From Spirodela intermedia (Eukaryota > Streptophyta > Magnoliopsida > Alismatales > Araceae): a stretch of DNA of 64,000 bases. The notes below the pieces were generated by a model. The model saw only the letters and a program-made list of their open reading frames with translations. It was not told where the DNA came from and made no database searches. Below are positions 14,533-25,200 of the stretch, in pieces (within the stretch, counting starts at the first letter, position 1; each line of letters begins with the position of its first letter). Both the position numbers and the translations under genes were made by a program. Location of the stretch: positions 7,156,827 to 7,220,826 of the forward strand of contig LR746272.1 of the NCBI GenBank assembly GCA_902729315.2, read 5' to 3'.

Positions 14533-14599
<67 letters not shown>

Positions 14600-15252
14600 G
14601 TGCTTGAAACAAAAATTTTATGGTTTTCCTGTCAAACGTGGGTGGGGCTTGAAGAAGATTAGGGTTTGCCAAGATGGGTACGAGCAGAAAGGCTCCATTC
14701 TTTCGATGGCAGATTCAGTCTTTGTTGGGTGTGTTTAATCGCTCCAATGTGAATCCGCCGCCGCCTGATTTTGACTTAACAGGGGAGTAATGGAACCAGA
14801 GACGGCAATGGGGAGCCGCTGCTGACATCCTACCACTCCAAGTTCATGGGAACCGTCGACTACATTTGGTGGGTCGACCCATCTCTCTCTCTCTCCCTCT
14901 AGATTGCTCGCTCTCGTGAGAATCGCTGTGTAATCTTATTCTCAAGCAGGCATTCCGCGGGGTTGGTGCCCCTGGGAGTAGTGGAGACGCCGCCGATCAG
15001 CGCGCTGCGAGAAGCGGGGTGCCTGCCGAGCGAGGTGCCCTCGAATGCCCCAAACTCCGGTGATATCTCGGCGACAGTATAATATGGGGACGGATGGGGA
15101 TTTTTTACTTGTTTTGTTCCTCTTCTTCCGCCTGGCAGAGGTGGGGGAGCGACCATCTGGCCCTCGTCTGTGACTTCGCCTTTGTGGACGACGATGAGGT
15201 CGACGGTGACGACGGTGATGATGTAGGCGCCTCGAAGGTCTCCAGACGGTAG
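8010..15252 (+). CDS. CCR4-like poly(A)-specific deadenylase (EEP family), 14 exons
   Basis: Predicted exonuclease that shortens mRNA poly(A) tails, related to plant CCR4 homologs 3/5. I read exons at 8010-8214, 8300-8463, 11396-11461, 11537-11589, 12640-12721, 12873-12907, 13257-13338, 13894-13986, 14096-14128, 14206-14303, 14410-14533, 14783-14868, 14950-15034 and 15139-15252. Joined, they keep one frame of 439 residues. Conserved endonuclease/exonuclease/phosphatase residues are all present: SYN (Asn77), QEVD (Glu124), NIHV (His215), GDLNS (Asp254, Asn256), TVDYIW (Asp371) and SDHLAL (Asp407, His408). The start at 8010 is the first ATG in the open frame; an in-frame TAA lies at 7935. There is no LRR domain, as usual for plant members, and the C-terminus ends in an acidic tail. 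Intron 2 is 2.9 kb and seems to start with GC rather than GT. The start of exon 11 could instead be 14423, which keeps the frame. Confidence 0.9.
8464..11395 (+). other. Intron 2 of the CCR4-like gene, apparent GC-AG intron
   Basis: Exon 2 ends ...CTTCCAG and is followed by GCATGT. Only a GC donor here joins in frame to exon 3 (GAGGTTGACCGC) to give the family-conserved CFQ-EVDRFDD. The nearby GT at 8469 would put a stop at the junction. The 2.9-kb interior holds no recognisable gene or transposon domain. Confidence 0.65.
14534..14598 (+). repeat. (CT)n microsatellite directly after a 5' splice site
   Basis: About 29 perfect CT units begin immediately after the GTAAG donor of intron 11 of the CCR4-like gene. 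Confidence 0.9.
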
Positions 15253-15259
15253 CTGCTCT

Positions 15260-16825
15260 CTCCGAACGGTTAAATCTGAGGTTTTTCATTCGTTCGTGAG
15301 AATGTGGAGCATTTACGGCTACTCTCTTCTCTCTCTTCCGGCGGTGGAAGGGGCGAAGCAGCCTTCTTTCGAAGCTTCTTCTAGAACTGCTCAGTGGAAC
15401 GTTCCTTTTCACGCGTGATTTCTCCGTAATGTGGCCTATTTAAGGCCCTCTCTCTCTCTACCTCCAGTGGTCGGGCGGTCACGTGAATCCCGTACGGATG
15501 CACGCAAGGAAGAGAAAAAATACCTAAAAATAAAGGAGTCAGCGGCAGAGGAGCTGCTGGGGGGAGGGAAGAAGCATTCATTCAAACCCTCCGCCCCCAC
15601 GCGGTGGGGCCTGCTGCAGGCGAATCCAACGCGCGATGACCGCCGGACATCCGGAGTGGGCCCCCCGCCGCCGCCGCCGCTGTTCTCTCCGACACCCCTC
15701 ACGTGACCCAGGCGGCGGGAGGCTTTCCCCCTCCCCCTTCTTCCTCTTCCATGAGAAGTTGACGGCGACATTTCCTCCTCTTCTCGGGCGTCGACGGTGG
15801 GCCCTCGCCGTGAAGAGCGGGTCATCCCCCCGGACGAGGAGAGAGAGGGGGCTTTAATGCGCGCGAGGGATGCTCCGCATATTATTGCGCGGCGGCGACT
15901 GGGGACAGTGTAAGAGAACAGCCCGTCCCGCCGCGGCGCCACCTTCGCGGCGCGGCGGCGCGGCAAATAATCCACGACGGGGCGGCAAAGAGGCCGCCGC
16001 CGCCGCACTCGCGGACTGACTTCCCTAGCGAGGAACATATTTGCTGTGCCGCTGTATTTTGTCCCGAAGAAGAGGAATCCATGAAGCTGGATAGATTTCA
16101 TGCCGATTATCTGCCCTCGAGGGCTCCATGAAACATTCTTATACTGAACTGAACTCCGAATTTCGATGTTATCTTCTTCGCTATTAATATCCACTCTGCA
16201 TTTCCATGAGCAATAAAAGTCGCCTATCTCTCTCTCTCTCTAACGTACGTGGCAGGACCTGGTTTTACCCATCTCACCAGCTGGTTCCAACAATCCATTG
16301 AACCCATCAAAGCGGTGGGGAAGGAGGGGCCCCACGAAGAAGACACGCAACCTCACGCGCTGCTGAAAGAGCCACCGAGCCGCCGCCGCCACGGCAGGAC
16401 GGACCTTCTCGTGTACTGGAGAGGAAGCTGCCATCGTACTGGGTGAGAGAGAGGGACAGGGGTAATTGCGGCACCAAAAGGGGGTCTCTCACACAAGAAA
16501 ACTCTAGGATTTCGTACGGGGGAGGGGGGACAAAATTGAGAGGATGGATACACGGGAAGGGGCGGGTTGGAGGGAAGGAGGCAGGAAAAAAACTCATCTT
16601 GGACGGGCTCTGAAGAGCGCCGGGAAAACCCAAGAGAGTTCGCCGCCTCCTCCTCCGGCATTCGCCGCCGCCTGCACTCACGAACATCAAATAAAGAATA
16701 ACTTGGGTTTAGGCAGAGGCTGCTATGGGGATGGACGGATATATATGTATGTAGGTGATAGATAGATAGATAGATATATTATATTATGCCGGGTGCTATG
16801 GGAGTGGCGATGGATGGACGGATGG
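15260..16825. other. GC-rich intergenic region between convergent genes
   Basis: This lies between the 3' end of the CCR4-like gene and the 3' end of the AP2/ERF gene. GC-richness leaves long chance frames, including one of 252 codons on the minus strand, but none shows a known domain. A short GATA-repeat run lies at about 16,757-16,778, just downstream of the AP2/ERF stop. Confidence 0.5.
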
Positions 16826-16829
16826 CGGA

Positions 16830-17861
16830 TCAGAGATCCGTCCAGTCGAGGGATTCTGGGTCGAGGTCGAAGTCGAGGCCGTCCATGTCGCCGAGGCCGC
16901 CGACGAAGTCGTCCAGGTCGTCCAGCAGGAAGGGATCCATGAGATCCAGCCCGAAGGTGTCGTCCAGCCCCCCCGAGGAGGACGGTTCTTGCATAATCCC
17001 CAGAGCCCCCACCTCGTCGTCGAAGGGGGCGCCGCCGCCGGCGAGAAGCCCCGCCGGAGGAGACGCCGGTGCTGGGTGCAGCAGCGGCGGCGGCGGCGGT
17101 GGCTTGAAGGACCCGTCGGTGTCGCCGGAGTTGGAGCCGACGTCCAGCACGGAGGAGGGGGATGAGATGAAGGGCGACTCCGAGTCCTCCTCGGAGGCGG
17201 AGGACGGCGCCGGCGTCCCCGGCGGCGCCGGCGCGGTGGCGGAGGCCGAGGAGGAGGTCCCGCTCTTCTCGGCGTTGATCCGCTCGAAGGCCCTTTGGTA
17301 GGCCATGGCCGCCTCCTCGGCGGTGTCGTAGGTGCCCAGCCAGATGCGGGCGCCCTTGCTTGGGTCCCTGATCTCCGCCGCCCACTTGCCCCACCGCCGC
17401 TGCCGGACACCTCTGTACTTGGGGCCCCCCGCCGCGCTCGCCGGTCTCGGGGACCGGTGGAACTTGTGCTTCTTCGAGGAGGAGCTCTTCGATATGGCGG
17501 TGGCGCTCGTGGAGGAGATTGAAGCGGAGGGCAGTATGTGGATCTCCCCGACGACGAGCTTCTTCGCCGCAGGGGAAGCTCCCATGCTGCCGCTCTTCCT
17601 CTTCTTCGTCGTCATCGTCCCACCGCTGCCGCCCAAGTGACCTTCCTCGTCCTCGTCGCTGGAGTCGTCGGTCGCATCCGGGTCGCAGCAGAGGACGCGA
17701 ATCTTTCTGACGACCTTGGTCGTCGCGGAGTGGTCGGACTGGCAGAAGATGGAGGACTGGACGACACTGTAGGACGGCTTCACCTTGGGGATGGAGGCGG
17801 CGTGACCCCCCTTGCGGAACGGCTTGTCTTGGGTCAGCAGCTGCCTCTGAGGACCAGGCAT
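16830..17861 (-). CDS. AP2/ERF transcription factor, CRF (group VI) type
   Basis: Predicted nuclear DNA-binding regulator of 343 residues, intronless in its coding part. Residues about 50-72 form the cytokinin-response-factor motif with [19 protein letters not shown]. The AP2 domain spans about 148-200 ([20 protein letters not shown], then [14 protein letters not shown]). A Ser/Pro segment with SPSSVLDV follows, and the C-terminus is acidic and rich in Leu/Asp, resembling an activation domain. The start is the ATG at 17861; an in-frame TTG nine bases upstream is not needed. Oddly, after [12 protein letters not shown] the domain lacks the usual RGxxAxxNF tail. A strong GTAAGTGAG donor at about 18,898 on this strand suggests a 5'-UTR intron. 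CRFs act in cytokinin and stress signalling; that role is inferred from the family. Confidence 0.9.
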   Translation of the reverse strand: MPGPQRQLLTQDKPFRKGGHAASIPKVKPSYSVVQSSIFCQSDHSATTKVVRKIRVLCCDPDATDDSSDEDEEGHLGGSGGTMTTKKRKSGSMGASPAAKKLVVGEIHILPSASISSTSATAISKSSSSKKHKFHRSPRPASAAGGPKYRGVRQRRWGKWAAEIRDPSKGARIWLGTYDTAEEAAMAYQRAFERINAEKSGTSSSASATAPAPPGTPAPSSASEEDSESPFISSPSSVLDVGSNSGDTDGSFKPPPPPPLLHPAPASPPAGLLAGGGAPFDDEVGALGIMQEPSSSGGLDDTFGLDLMDPFLLDDLDDFVGGLGDMDGLDFDLDPESLDWTDL

Positions 17862-19200
17862 TTTTCCCAAAATTTCTCTTCGAAGTGGGGAAAAGCTGCC
17901 CGAAATCTCAGAGAAAGCGGAAGCTCGAAATCGAAAGGAAACAAAGATGGAGAATCCGGAGGAGAGAAGAGCTCAGAGAAAAGACGCTAGTAGGCCGCCC
18001 TCGTCAGGTCAGGAAGAAGAAGCAGGACCTCCGTATATGTAAGAAGCCGAAGTACTTCACCCCAAAACCACACCTGCAACCGCGAGGAGGAGGGAACATA
18101 TGAGCAACAATAACAATAACCTCGAGGAAACGAGAAGGGGAGATGCATCAGAACCATGCCGCGTTACCTGATGCAAGACAAGGGCATCGAACCAGCTCTA
18201 ATTTCCTGTAGTTCCCTTCGCATGCGGGAAGCCAGCGAAGATGGCTCGGCCGCGGCGACGGCGCGGGGGGAGGCAGAGAACGTCCGGTCGGCGAGCAGGG
18301 CCGGAGGAGGCAAAACAGACGAGGAGGAAGAGCGAGATGGAGAAGGGAGCGCCTTCGGCGTCTTCGAGTCAATAGGAAAGGAGAGCAGGCCTGTGAAACC
18401 AGCCGACATAAATCCGCTCCTCAAAACCCCTCCTCCTCGTTTTCCTTTTTCCTCCCCTCTCCTCTCGGCCCTCGCTACAGCCTCGTTCCTCCGCCCCTGA
18501 AAACCCCTACCTACAGCCAAAGATGAAGAGTCAGCCTGAGAGTGAGAGGGCATAAAAACCCATCCAAAACCCGGCAACGGCGGAGACTACGGGGAGATGA
18601 CGAACCTATGGCCCTGATTTCTCCACCCTCCCCCTTCACCCCCCCCGCCCCCTCCCCGCGGTATCTGACAAAGATCTATCCCCTTCCCCACTTCCACCCC
18701 CCCACACGAGATCCGAGCAGGAGAAAAAAAACAATTCCAGAAATCGGAGAACAGATCCGGCCAGTATAAAAATCTCCCCGCCGCCCCTCCCCCGCAGCGA
18801 CGCAAATCTCGAAGTGTAAAAAAAAACAATCACACCAGAGGAAGCGAAATCAGATCATCCGCAGCCCCGATCTGAACCATCTCCACCACTCACTTACCGC
18901 GGTGAGAACCGACGGGGAGGTAGACGACGGACTTGGAGGAGGGGGAAACCCTGCTCAACTGAAAGCGGCGGCGGGCCCAGTCCTGCTTGCTGCTGCTCCT
19001 CCACCACCTCTGCCGTGCGGCGGCTCTATCGTCGGCAGCCGGCGAGGACCGCCGGAGCGGAGTGGAGTGGAGCCAAGTGGAGAGCCAAAAGGGGCCGGAT
19101 CTGCGGGGAAGATGGAGGGAGGAAGGGGACGGTCAAAAGGAGACGGAAGGGGCGTGGCCGGACGGTTAAAAGCGGAAATAATCGTTAATTAAACGTGAAA
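17862..19200 (-). promoter_or_regulatory. Probable 5' leader of the AP2/ERF gene
   Basis: This GC-rich, stop-poor stretch lies upstream of the AP2/ERF start. A good donor-like sequence on the minus strand near 18,898 fits a leader intron, but I could not fix the acceptor. Several short upstream frames exist. Confidence 0.35.
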
Positions 19201-19364
19201 GTCGGTTACGCGACGGAGTTTCCCATTGGGGGAAACTCCCCTCGCTGAGCTGGCATGTGGTCCCGTGCATGCCGCGCAACGTGCCAACCCAGCCCACTCC
19301 CCTCTGATCCTTCTCGGGCGCATTATCGGGCGCGCTGAAGGACCCCCTGGTACCCGATACGGAG

Positions 19365-20437
19365 CACGTGAAAAAGGCCGCCACGTGTCCGTCCCATCCA
19401 TTGCCTAGCCGTGAGGGTCGACGGGAAGGTCCGGTCGTCAGAGCGGACGAGTCGGATCCGGCAGTTGTCCGATTCGCCGGGGGTGGGGAGGGCTTGTGAC
19501 CGTTGAGCAGAGCTCAGCGGCAGATGGAGAGCCGTTGCGGCGGCCCAAGGGCCCTCGGGAGATGCGAATCGGGCGGCGACGGCGACAGATGAGCCGCAAT
19601 CGGGCCCACCGTCACCTCTCGATACGTACCATCTAATAGGTCTCCCACGGGTGTCGACGTGTCACGCGAATAGGCGGCATGCATTCGTGCGTACACGTGT
19701 GCATACGTAGATAGGAAGACCATGCAGGCGGGAAACAGTGGAGCACTAAAGCTGTCACAGTTCGTTACACGTGTGGGCCCAAAGGGGGAACGGCCGCTGT
19801 CTTCCTCGGAGGGAGCCCAAAGTCCGAATTATGCGAAAAATTAAAAGACTGACAAAGGGCGCGGTCATGGGTTTGACCACGTCACCTTTGACCCACATCG
19901 AAAATCGGCACCTTAAGAAGCGAGAGAAAGAGATCAAAAGTCTACTCTTTGACGCGAAAAAAAGTCGGGTTGTCAACTTTATGATGTTTAGGACCATGTT
20001 GTCCCGAAGATAGCCCATGATTTTACACCGGTGGCTTTCTTTCGTCGTGACGTTGACTTTATGGCTAAGACTTGAGAACATGGGTTAACCACGTACACTT
20101 CGAAGGCCCTAACTTGTCTCTGCGGTTCATTATGGCGACAGCGAGATAATTCCACGTTACCAACCTAGGTGTTTCCACGTGGTGACTGAGGGAGAGTCGT
20201 CCTCGTCGAACGCCTCTTGGTCAAAGGCTAACCAGCTCAACGGTAGCCGAGTCGCTGGCCCTGTTCCGGGAGATGTCCCCAGGCGGCTCGGTAAGAAAAA
20301 TATCCAAAAACCCGAAAGTCGCACGTGATAGTCCCTCATGTGCCCGGATTAATTAGTTTACTATTAATAATAATTAGGCGGCGGTTTTGACGGTGCAGCG
20401 GACGCGGGATGGACGCATGCGTGCGTTCGCGCACGTG
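19365..20437. promoter_or_regulatory. Cluster of seven CACGTG (G-box) motifs
   Basis: CACGTG occurs at 19365, 19382, 19694, 19768, 20176, 20322 and 20432, with one more at 21265. About 0.26 would be expected by chance in this length. Two TTGACC W-box cores lie near 19,873 and 19,889. The cluster lies upstream of the AP2/ERF gene. G-boxes are bound by bZIP and bHLH factors. Confidence 0.7.
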
Positions 20438-21529
20438 AGCCTGCAAGCGGGGGAAGCAAGCAGACAAAGCACGAGACCGGCCGGTGGGAACCAGCTCCGT
20501 GCTGGGTCCGACGTGGCCCTCGTTGGGCAGGCGAAAAGCGCGGGAATTGTCGATCTCCCGCCAAATGCTATCCAACTAAACGGTTGGGTATGCGAGTCGT
20601 CGCCATCTGTCGGTCTCCCTCAACGGCGCTTGATGGGCGAACGTTTACTAAAAGGCCCTCAGGTGAGCCCTTTCTCATGTATATCGACGGCCACCGCACC
20701 AGCGCCATCCCCCAAATCCACGGCAAACTACGCGCCACATCATTTTTGCTTCCAACGTGGCATGTCGGCGTTTACCACGACAAACGCCCTCGCCGCTTCA
20801 TCGCCCCGTACGTGGATGACCAAACCGCGGGCGGGAAGGCAGAGCGGGGTTGAGTCTCCCGCCAAAACAGACGGCCGTAACGGCGGACGGACTGAGGGAA
20901 ACGGAGCTGGATGGCGGTGGGGGTCGGACCCGATCGTAACAGCCGGCGTGGCGAACGGGATCCAACTTGACGGCTATAACGGCGGCTGTGTGACGTTAGC
21001 CACAACATCCGGAAGCCCAAAAATCGGTTCCTACTCACTGTCGATGTGGGCGATGTTGAGAATATCCAACTACGGAAATTTCGAGCCCGATGAAACTTTG
21101 GTGGGCGATAGATGGGCCGACACTTGGATGGCACTCGGAGGATCTCCGTGGCCTGGGCCCAGAATGGGGCTGACATGTCTCAAAGAGCCGGCCCGAAGCC
21201 CATCGAGGGTGGGCCGGGGGTGTTCAAAAGACGTTGTGGGCCTCCACCGGCGAGATTGCCCCATCACGTGCCGCCAAAAGCCCAGTTGGTCAGGAGCTGG
21301 CCCACAGTTGGATCCGAGCCCGGGGAGGACGAGGGGGGCATTAAATGGACAGGCAAAGTTCTCTGGCACTTCTGGGCCAGCTTATCCGGCCCACTGGACA
21401 CGTCAGGTTACGTACGCCTCGGATGCCGAGTCGTCAGCTGAGATATTTCGTTATCCTAGCCGACCAGAAAAGTTGAATAGGCAGGCGCTCGTTGGGGCAT
21501 TTTCGGGTTTTCCCATTTCTAACGAGTAA
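20387..21529 (+). other. Unexplained 380-codon open frame
   Basis: A 380-codon frame with no domain I recognise runs between the AP2/ERF upstream region and the 3' end of the acidic-protein gene. Its conceptual product has no signal peptide, membrane segment or repeat. Parts of the opposite strand are also open for 100-130 codons, so base composition may explain it. It begins inside the G-box cluster. It may be an orphan gene, a non-coding transcript or chance. Confidence 0.15.
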
Positions 21530-21568
21530 CGGTTAGAGATTTACAGCGCCCCCAAAAGGGCGCACCCA

Positions 21569-22249
21569 TCAGACGGCCGGCAGGGACTCTGGCCGCCAAG
21601 AGTAGTCCAGAAAATCTGACGGGCCGAACGGGCCCACGTCGGCGTAGTCGAAGAGACCGCCGTCGAGGAGAGCGCCGCCCGCCGCGGCGGCGGCGGCGGC
21701 GTTCTCGTCGTCTTCCTGGCCTAACCCTAGGTCAAGAGGGTCGCAGTAGCAGGGGATCTCGTCGTCGAAGCCCCAGATCTGAGGAGCAAACAGCGCGGCC
21801 TCAGGTTTCACCTCCTCTCCGAGGTCCCCCTCTGCGGTGGCCTCCCCCTCGTCGGAGGAAGAGGTGGGGACGATGGTCGGCGGCAGGCCGAGCTCGTCGT
21901 CGGAGGCCTCCAGGAGGTAGGAAAGATCCGGCTGCACCGCACAGTCGTCGGAATCGGAAGCCGCCATCGCCTCCTCCCCCCCCGGAGGAGGCGGTGGAGG
22001 GGAGGACGGCGGCGCCGCCGCGCATATCTCCTCCTGGAAGCTCTTCAGCACTGTGTCCAGATCTCCCGCTGCAGAGCTGGCCAGCGGGCGGTCGGTGGAA
22101 TCGACTTCCTCGAGGATGTCGAGGAGTATAAGGTCGGCGGCTCTGAGCCGCTTCGCCTCCGGAATCTCCTCCTCCGGCGGTTGAACTTCCGCCCCGCCCC
22201 ATTGTCGCTTCGCAGGATTTGCGCCGGCGTCCGCGATGCAGTCGGCCAT
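21569..22249 (-). CDS. Acidic plant protein of unknown function
   Basis: Intronless 226-residue frame starting with an ATG in good context (GCATGGCC). Residues about 32-75 form a likely helical block with KRLRAADLILLDILEEVD and DLDTVLKSFQEEI. A second conserved-looking block at about 98-115 reads DLSYLLEASDDELGLPP. Poly-Pro (about 83-89) and poly-Ala (about 184-190) runs separate them. The rest is rich in Asp/Glu and aromatic residues near the C-terminus, like transcription activators. I recall similar uncharacterised acidic proteins in other plants, but the function is unknown. A SERTA-like relation is possible but unproven. A TATATAA box lies about 170 bases upstream. Confidence 0.7.
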   Translation of the reverse strand: MADCIADAGANPAKRQWGGAEVQPPEEEIPEAKRLRAADLILLDILEEVDSTDRPLASSAAGDLDTVLKSFQEEICAAAPPSSPPPPPPGGEEAMAASDSDDCAVQPDLSYLLEASDDELGLPPTIVPTSSSDEGEATAEGDLGEEVKPEAALFAPQIWGFDDEIPCYCDPLDLGLGQEDDENAAAAAAAGGALLDGGLFDYADVGPFGPSDFLDYSWRPESLPAV

Positions 22250-22417
22250 GCTGACTGTCCTAGAGAGAGAGAGGAGCGGGGAAAAAGGCAGAGGAGAGGG
22301 GGGATGAGGGAGGAGGCAGATGATGATGCGCCAGCGGTGGTGGGTCTTGATAGTGGGGGAACGCTAAAAGGGTTTCTTCTGGCACTGCTGTGTAGCCGAG
22401 GAGGAGAGAGTGTGCCC

Positions 22418-22424
22418 TTATATA
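22418..22424 (-). promoter_or_regulatory. TATA box of the acidic-protein gene
   Basis: CTATATAAG on the minus strand, about 170 bases before the ATG at 22249. This implies a leader of about 140 bases. Confidence 0.7.
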
Positions 22425-22536
22425 GAGACCCGGTGCAAGTACGGAGAGAGAGAGAGGCGGGCCACCCGTGATCTCCTTGCGGTAGGAAGTTCGGATCATA
22501 GTCTATGCGCGCCTGTCTGGGCTGTAACCTCTCACG

Positions 22537-22568
<32 letters not shown>

Positions 22569-22930
22569 AGCTATCTCTTTCCCTTTCTCGCTGTCTTTCT
22601 CTCTCTTTTTCCCACTCTAGCAGCACGCCGCGCCACATCTTTTTCGTCTCGGTCGACGGGTCTAAATTCGCTTTGGAATCCGGGCGCTGAATCCGGAGCG
22701 GTTCCACTCACTGCACCCGACCCCTCGGCTCCAACTCAGAGGCGTGGTCGGTCCTGCCACGTATGCGGAGCCTCCCCCACGCGTCGCTGGTGGCTATTTT
22801 TACCGCCTGCCAATTTTAAAACCACCTCCCCCACGCCGGTCCCCCCGTTTCATTGATTATTGCTCTCACAGATCTGATCAACTTGGTGACGGGAAGCGAC
22901 TGTGACGTGGGGGACGGATCCCATCTATCT

Positions 22931-22961
<31 letters not shown>

Positions 22962-23070
22962 CAATGGGAAATGTCTGCAAGGCCCCTATCCTTTCTTCGT
23001 GGGAAAGTACCACCCTTTCGTCCTCGACGTTTACCCCCCAGGTCAAAGTTCATGGTCGAGTGATCTTTCC

Positions 23071-23113
23071 CTCTCTCTCTCTCGATCGGATCAAAAGATC
23101 GAGAGAGAGAGAG
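23071..23113. repeat. Perfect 17-bp hairpin in GA/CT DNA
   Basis: A CT run ending in CGATC (23071-23087) and its exact complement GATCG plus GA run (23097-23113) flank a 9-base loop. Confidence 0.8.
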
Positions 23114-25030
23114 AGAGAGAGGGCGCTTCTGAATCTGATCGCTAAATCCAAGTACGTAGGAGGCGGGTTTAAATTCGGCCGCATCTTCCACGCTTTGTCG
23201 GCGTGATTTTCTTGATAATTTCGGTGAAACCGTCCAGAAGACGCCTCCGCGGTCCTTCCTTCCTTCGAAAGGGCGGGGGGCTGCCGGCGGCGCCGCCAGC
23301 CCGCCCCCGCCGCCGTGACCCATGGCGTGGCCCAGAAGCCATTCACACGTTTTCTTCCCAAAGGTGGAGAGCGCGAGGGGCGCGCAGGCCAGATGCCCGA
23401 CGGATTGACTCAACGACGAATGACGACATTTATTAAAAAAATCCTAACATGGATTAGCCAAGCCGAAGGGTGGGCTCACGAACCACGTGGACGGTGTCCC
23501 CACCGCCGCTTGCGCATGCCCAAGTGGGAGAGGAGGCGACGGCGATGACGGTGACAGCGGCGTCTCGCCGGCGGCATCCCAGCTTCGGCCGCGTCTTCCC
23601 GACTACCTCATCCCTCCGGTCTCCGCTCGCCTTCTATCCAGTGGCCCAGCTTATCCACCATCGGACGGTCCACACCACGCCGCTGGCTGACCGCAGGATC
23701 TGCCGATCCGTCATAGCCTAACGCTGGCGAGAGCCCCTTGTAAAGCCCGATAGCGCAGCCCCTCCGAGCCAGCTACCGTGAGCCGGTCGGCGGCTTCTTG
23801 TCGGCTAATCCGGGCTCATGTACGCCTACCACGTAGCTTACCCTCTCCGAGGCCGACACCTGTACTCGGATCCCTTCGAGCCAATCCCTTCTCCTCCTGG
23901 CTACCCAACAGTTACCGATTTACAAAAATATTTTTTAATTCGGGGAAAAAACGTGGGTTGTATATCCCTCCACGGTATCTCTGCAGAAGCTGCAGTCCAG
24001 ATTCGGGTCTGCATGTTATCGTGGCTGGTTTTAGAATAATCATTAAATAAATGACCATCAATTCACGGGGATAATTTTAGTCTTCTTCAAGAAAACATAA
24101 AGTCAAAGGGATAGAGGGCGGGGTTACAGGACGTGGGGGTCAAAGGATCAGAAGTCCAAGGAGGTTAGATCTCCTTATCGCCGGGAGCAGCAGCAAGAGC
24201 GGCCCCATTTTGTCCCGTAGCACTTGGCATTTTTATTTAACTTTGACGTTCCCGGTTATTATTCCCCTATTTTTTAATTTAAGCAAATGGGCGGGGCGGT
24301 GAGCTTACCTGAGCCGTGACGGAAGAAACGGTCTCCGCCTTTATTCGTCAATCAGAAGAACCATGTCGGGGAAGCGCATTGATTGGAGATGGCACGGACC
24401 CGGTGGCAGTGCCAGTCCCGGTCCGTCGGGATTTGGCGGGATTCTTCGGGCCGCCGTCCAATAAACCCGGTCGCTGCCGGGCCCCACGGCGGCTGCGGCA
24501 GGGGAGCAGTGGGCCCGACCGTACGAAGCCCACTACCGACAAGACAGGGAGAACCCAATAGGCCGAGGCCGTCTTGGCCTGGACAAGCCGAATCAATGCG
24601 CCCCGCTAGCGCCGTCACGTGCGGATCGAGGCCCACCGCACACGTCATCCCGCGTGCGTTTTTGTCGCACGTACAGGTTTTATTGTCGTCGGGAACGAAG
24701 GATTGAGAAAAGTAATTTCTTTTACAGAAATATCGCGAAATCGCCGAAGATTAAAAGGTCGGAATTTATTTTAGAATAAATGGAAAATACGCAGGGGAAA
24801 CCGTCAGCTGAAAATAAGTGATAGATATTTTTAGGAGTTGACCGGGTTGGATGGTATTGACGTAGGGGTTTTAGGGGTGGGAAGGGCCCACCGCATATAC
24901 TTTGGGCCTGCATGGGCCTGCTGTCTCTGTCCTCCTCCTGTCTTTGGGTTCTTCTTTCTCGCCTCTGAAGTCGTCGGTGGTCTTTGTCGGGCTCCTACTC
25001 TTTCTTCACCTTTTTGAATTCTCAATACAT

Positions 25031-25200
25031 GAGAGAGAGAGAGAGAGAGAAGGAGTGGACGGTTCAACGACGCCGTGGATTCCTTCGTGTGCCCGGAAGG
25101 CACTCTCTCTCTCTCTCTCTCTCTTCCTAATTGACTCTACCCCATCTATAGAGAGAGAGAGAGGGAGTGGACGGTTCAACGACGCTGTGGATTCCTTCTT
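25031..25200 (+). repeat. Local duplication: GA tract plus a 32-bp unique block
   Basis: The arrangement 'GA run, GGAGTGGACGGTTCAACGAC, GTGGATTCCTTC' occurs twice, about 120 bases apart, with an intervening CT run. Only a few bases differ between the copies. Confidence 0.85.

Noticed and set aside
15436-16194. 252-codon minus-strand open frame
   Set aside because: It is Arg/Ser/Gly-rich with no domain, and the GC-rich DNA here leaves several overlapping frames open on both strands. It lies between gene 3' ends without promoter signs.
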